A stretch of DNA of 64,000 nucleotides, from the NCBI GenBank assembly GCA_015478945.1, contig JABUQX010022235.1, positions 1-64,000 on the forward strand, written 5' to 3'. The notes under the pieces were generated by a model, which did no database searches, was not told the origin of the DNA, and worked only from the letters and a program-made list of their open reading frames with translations. The position numbers and the translations under genes are program-made. Origin of the DNA: Trachelipus rathkii. Lineage: Eukaryota; Arthropoda; Malacostraca; Isopoda; Trachelipodidae. Of this stretch, positions 62,133 to 64,000 are shown one piece after another (position 1 is the first letter of the stretch; each line of letters begins with the position of its first letter).

Positions 62133-62431
62133 TATTTATCATGATCTATTCCAGTGGTTCTCAAACTTTTTCAATTCGCGACACCCTTGACTAATTCAAG
62201 TTTGCCGAAGTCACCCCATGTTAGATTCTAAAAAGAAAGTCTTCCAATTTATAAAATTAGTTCTATCATTAATTATAAAATTGCAATAATTTTGCATGAT
62301 CACAGCATGCCAAAAGCATTCCCAGGATTTGCCTCTGAATGTATATAAGGATAATATAACTAAAATTTCTTAACAAAGTTGGAAAATTCAAAATCGATTA
62401 AAATTTTTAAATGATATTTATCATGATCTAT
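62133..62431. mobile_element. Short insertion with 17-bp direct flanks
   Basis: A segment of about 265 bp (62150-62414) interrupts a repeat unit. It is flanked by the direct repeat tatttatcatgatctat (62133-62149 and 62415-62431). The neighbouring unit at 60876-60895 has the same locus without the insert, so this is an insertion with target duplication. It begins with ccagtggttctcaaactttttcaattcgcgacaccc, a sequence resembling the ends of many animal hAT-type elements, but no matching inverted repeat is seen at the other end and the flank is longer than the 8 bp usual for hAT. Confidence 0.65.
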
Positions 62432-63284
62432 ACTATATTTATTTATATTAATTTTTTTTATAGTTTAGTCTCCCTTAAATTCCATTTTCATCGATAAATA
62501 ATTTTTAGAGGTAACTAAATTAAAAAAAATAATAAAAAATATTGCACGACGCCCATTTACCTCGGAAACATTCTCGTCATATAGTGACGTTTCGTAAAAG
62601 CCCAAAATAAATGACTCTACGCGTTTAGAATCCATTTTTTACGCTTCGAACGTCGTTAAGCGTAATAATAGTTCCAATAGTGACTAAATGTGGATGTGAG
62701 ATGCTTAGACGCCTCTCGATCAAAATCTCTCTTCAAAAAGTCGACCTCCTGAAAAATTGAAATTTTTTTTTTCAAGTTTTAGCTTATACCTTCGACCTAT
62801 AAACGGTACAGAATAAACGTCACTATAATAATAATTAATACGCTTAACGATAGTTCATCCATGAAAATATTGCCGTTTGATCGTTCGAGGTCGTTTTTAT
62901 GGTAATCGAGAAACGTCATTATATTATAGTGACGCCATAGAGGAAACCCGGCCTCGATTGATCCCCTCCGATGATCGTCTTGGTAATAACGAAAAGTCAC
63001 TATCGTATTTTGATTAAAAAAACGAAAAGTTCACGGATAAAGTTATGATGAAAATTAGGAAAAATTAAGAACATAGAAAAAAAAAACAATTAATGATATG
63101 TGAATACGTGAATATCAATTCTTAATATAAATATCGACGTAAAGAAATCTTAAAGGTCCCCACTTACGCTTCGATCGGGGCACAAAATAACGTAACTTTT
63201 TACTTCTCGGGAGATGTTGCAAAATAAATTTTTCGTTCCTTAAGCGAGTTTTTTTTTCGAGGGCGAGTGTGCTTTATCTATATC

Positions 63285-63468
63285 CTATTAATTTTAAACA
63301 TGCCATTTCTGCGAGCCGACTTTGTCTCCACTTTGTGCGGTGGTCTTTACGACCAAAAAACCGATGTTTAATTTGTCTAGGCGCCAATTCGCCGGCTTGA
63401 CCGCGCTTAGCGAACAAGCTTGATCCGCTAGGAGCAAGAGATGCATAGCATCGTTGCTTGTATATATT
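63285..63468. mobile_element. Dispersed element, copy 2, inside a repeat unit
   Basis: About 180 bp that are absent at the equivalent position in the unit at about 61736-61750. Its core (63299-63370) matches 59242-59315. It also includes cttgatccgctaggagcaagagatgcatagcat, matching a block left of the core in copy 1. Confidence 0.6.
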
Positions 63469-64000
63469 ATTATTTTTTTTAATTTAGTCTCCCTTAAATT
63501 CAGTTTTCAACGAAAAATAATTTTTAGAGGTAACTAAACAAAAATTAATTATAAAAACTACAAACGACCCCCATTTCCTATAGGCTTTGAGCGATTTTTT
63601 GCTACACTTTAAAAATTAACGTAAAAAAAATATTAAAGGTACCCTCCTACGGTTCACTCGGGGCAAGAAATAACGTTACTCTCTACTTTTCGGGAGATGG
63701 TGCAAAATAAATTTTTTGTTCCTTAAGCGAGTTTTTTCCCCGAGAGAAACAAAAAAAAAAAAAATATTATCGGAAATCTAAGCCTGGGTAAAGAATTGCT
63801 AAAATTAAAGTTATTCACATATTGGGATATTTATTTTTTTCTTGCGTTCCTTAACTTTTTTCTTAAATTCTTATAATTTATATTGTTCTATATGATATCT
63901 GATTTCACCACCTTAGTTTTTTTTTATCGTTTCCGACTTTCAGTTCCATTTCTTGCGATACATAATTGTTTAGAGGTAACTAAAATTAAAAAAAATAATA

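Larger units (their letters stand above)
59411..64000. repeat. Composite direct-repeat array, homologous-region-like
   Basis: Non-coding. Several modules recur in order. S1 (cgcacgac..cccatttcc..cggaaacg..gttg..tagtgacgtttcgtaa...acgcgtttagaatccattttttacgctt) at about 59411-59530, 60061-60185, 61003-61125 and 62545-62665. S2 (gaaaagttcacggataaagttatgatgaaaattagg ... gcttcgatcggggcacaaaataacg ... cttctcgggagatg ... cgagggcgagtgtgctttat) at about 59743-59960 (partial), 60205-60475, 61478-61736 and 63018-63278. S3 (tagtctccc-taaattcagttttc ... ttttagaggtaactaa... cgagagaaac) at about 60480-60755, 61750-62010 and 63470-63750, with shorter copies of its head at 59627, 59982, 60927, 62463 and 63938. 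The full period is roughly 1.25-1.55 kb. The array reaches the right edge. Such arrays are origins or enhancers in baculo- and nimaviruses; no such function is shown here. Confidence 0.8.

Overview
The window reads as part of a large double-stranded DNA virus genome from the Naldaviricetes lineage (baculo-, nudi-, hytrosa-, nima- and filamentoviruses). The best fit by gene size and style is a nimavirus-like virus of a crustacean, either a free virus or a copy integrated in a host genome. The reasons are: (i) a large protein with the layout and cysteine signatures of the oral infectivity factor P74/PIF-0; (ii) a second cysteine-rich protein of the PIF-1/PIF-3 kind; (iii) very large intronless ORFs (550-1380 aa) on both strands; (iv) two big helicases; and (v) long direct repeats resembling homologous regions. 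No bacterial ribosome-binding sites, rRNA or tRNA genes were seen. I recognise few genes by name and give no WSSV locus tags, because I could not check them.

Layout. 1-10.4 kb: a 5'-truncated membrane protein gene, a PIF-like gene, three leftward genes (two small), a polyQ/charged-repeat protein, and an Hsp70 whose lid is frameshifted and then lost. 10.4-28.5 kb: about 18 kb with almost no credible genes, strongly pyrimidine-rich on the + strand up to about 26.6 kb. It holds a few islands that look like viral coding DNA (12.7-13.3, 22.2-22.46 and 23.97-24.47 kb), palindromes, and then AT-rich DNA with a dispersed repeat pair. 28.5-56.7 kb: a dense core of 14 genes. These are one member of a paralogous pair (28.5-30.7 kb, minus), two unknown leftward genes, an 865-aa rightward protein, the P74-like protein, three small genes (two abutting as TAA|ATG), a strawberry-notch-like helicase, a charged nuclear-type protein, an SF1 RecD/Pif1-like helicase, a 178-aa orphan resembling the head of the P74-like protein, and the second paralog (54.4-56.7 kb, plus). 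56.7-59.1 kb: a long TA microsatellite, then a SIRT2-like gene with its own TATA box and polyA signal but with key NAD-site residues replaced. 59.1-64 kb: a multi-copy composite repeat array interrupted by two insertions, and continuing beyond the right edge.

How it fits together. The PIF-like proteins would act in virion entry in the gut. The two helicases would act in DNA replication, repair or chromatin remodelling. Hsp70 and the sirtuin look captured from a eukaryotic host, the sirtuin apparently kept as a non-catalytic protein. The repeat array is a candidate origin/enhancer region. All functional statements rest on motif recognition by eye, without database searches.
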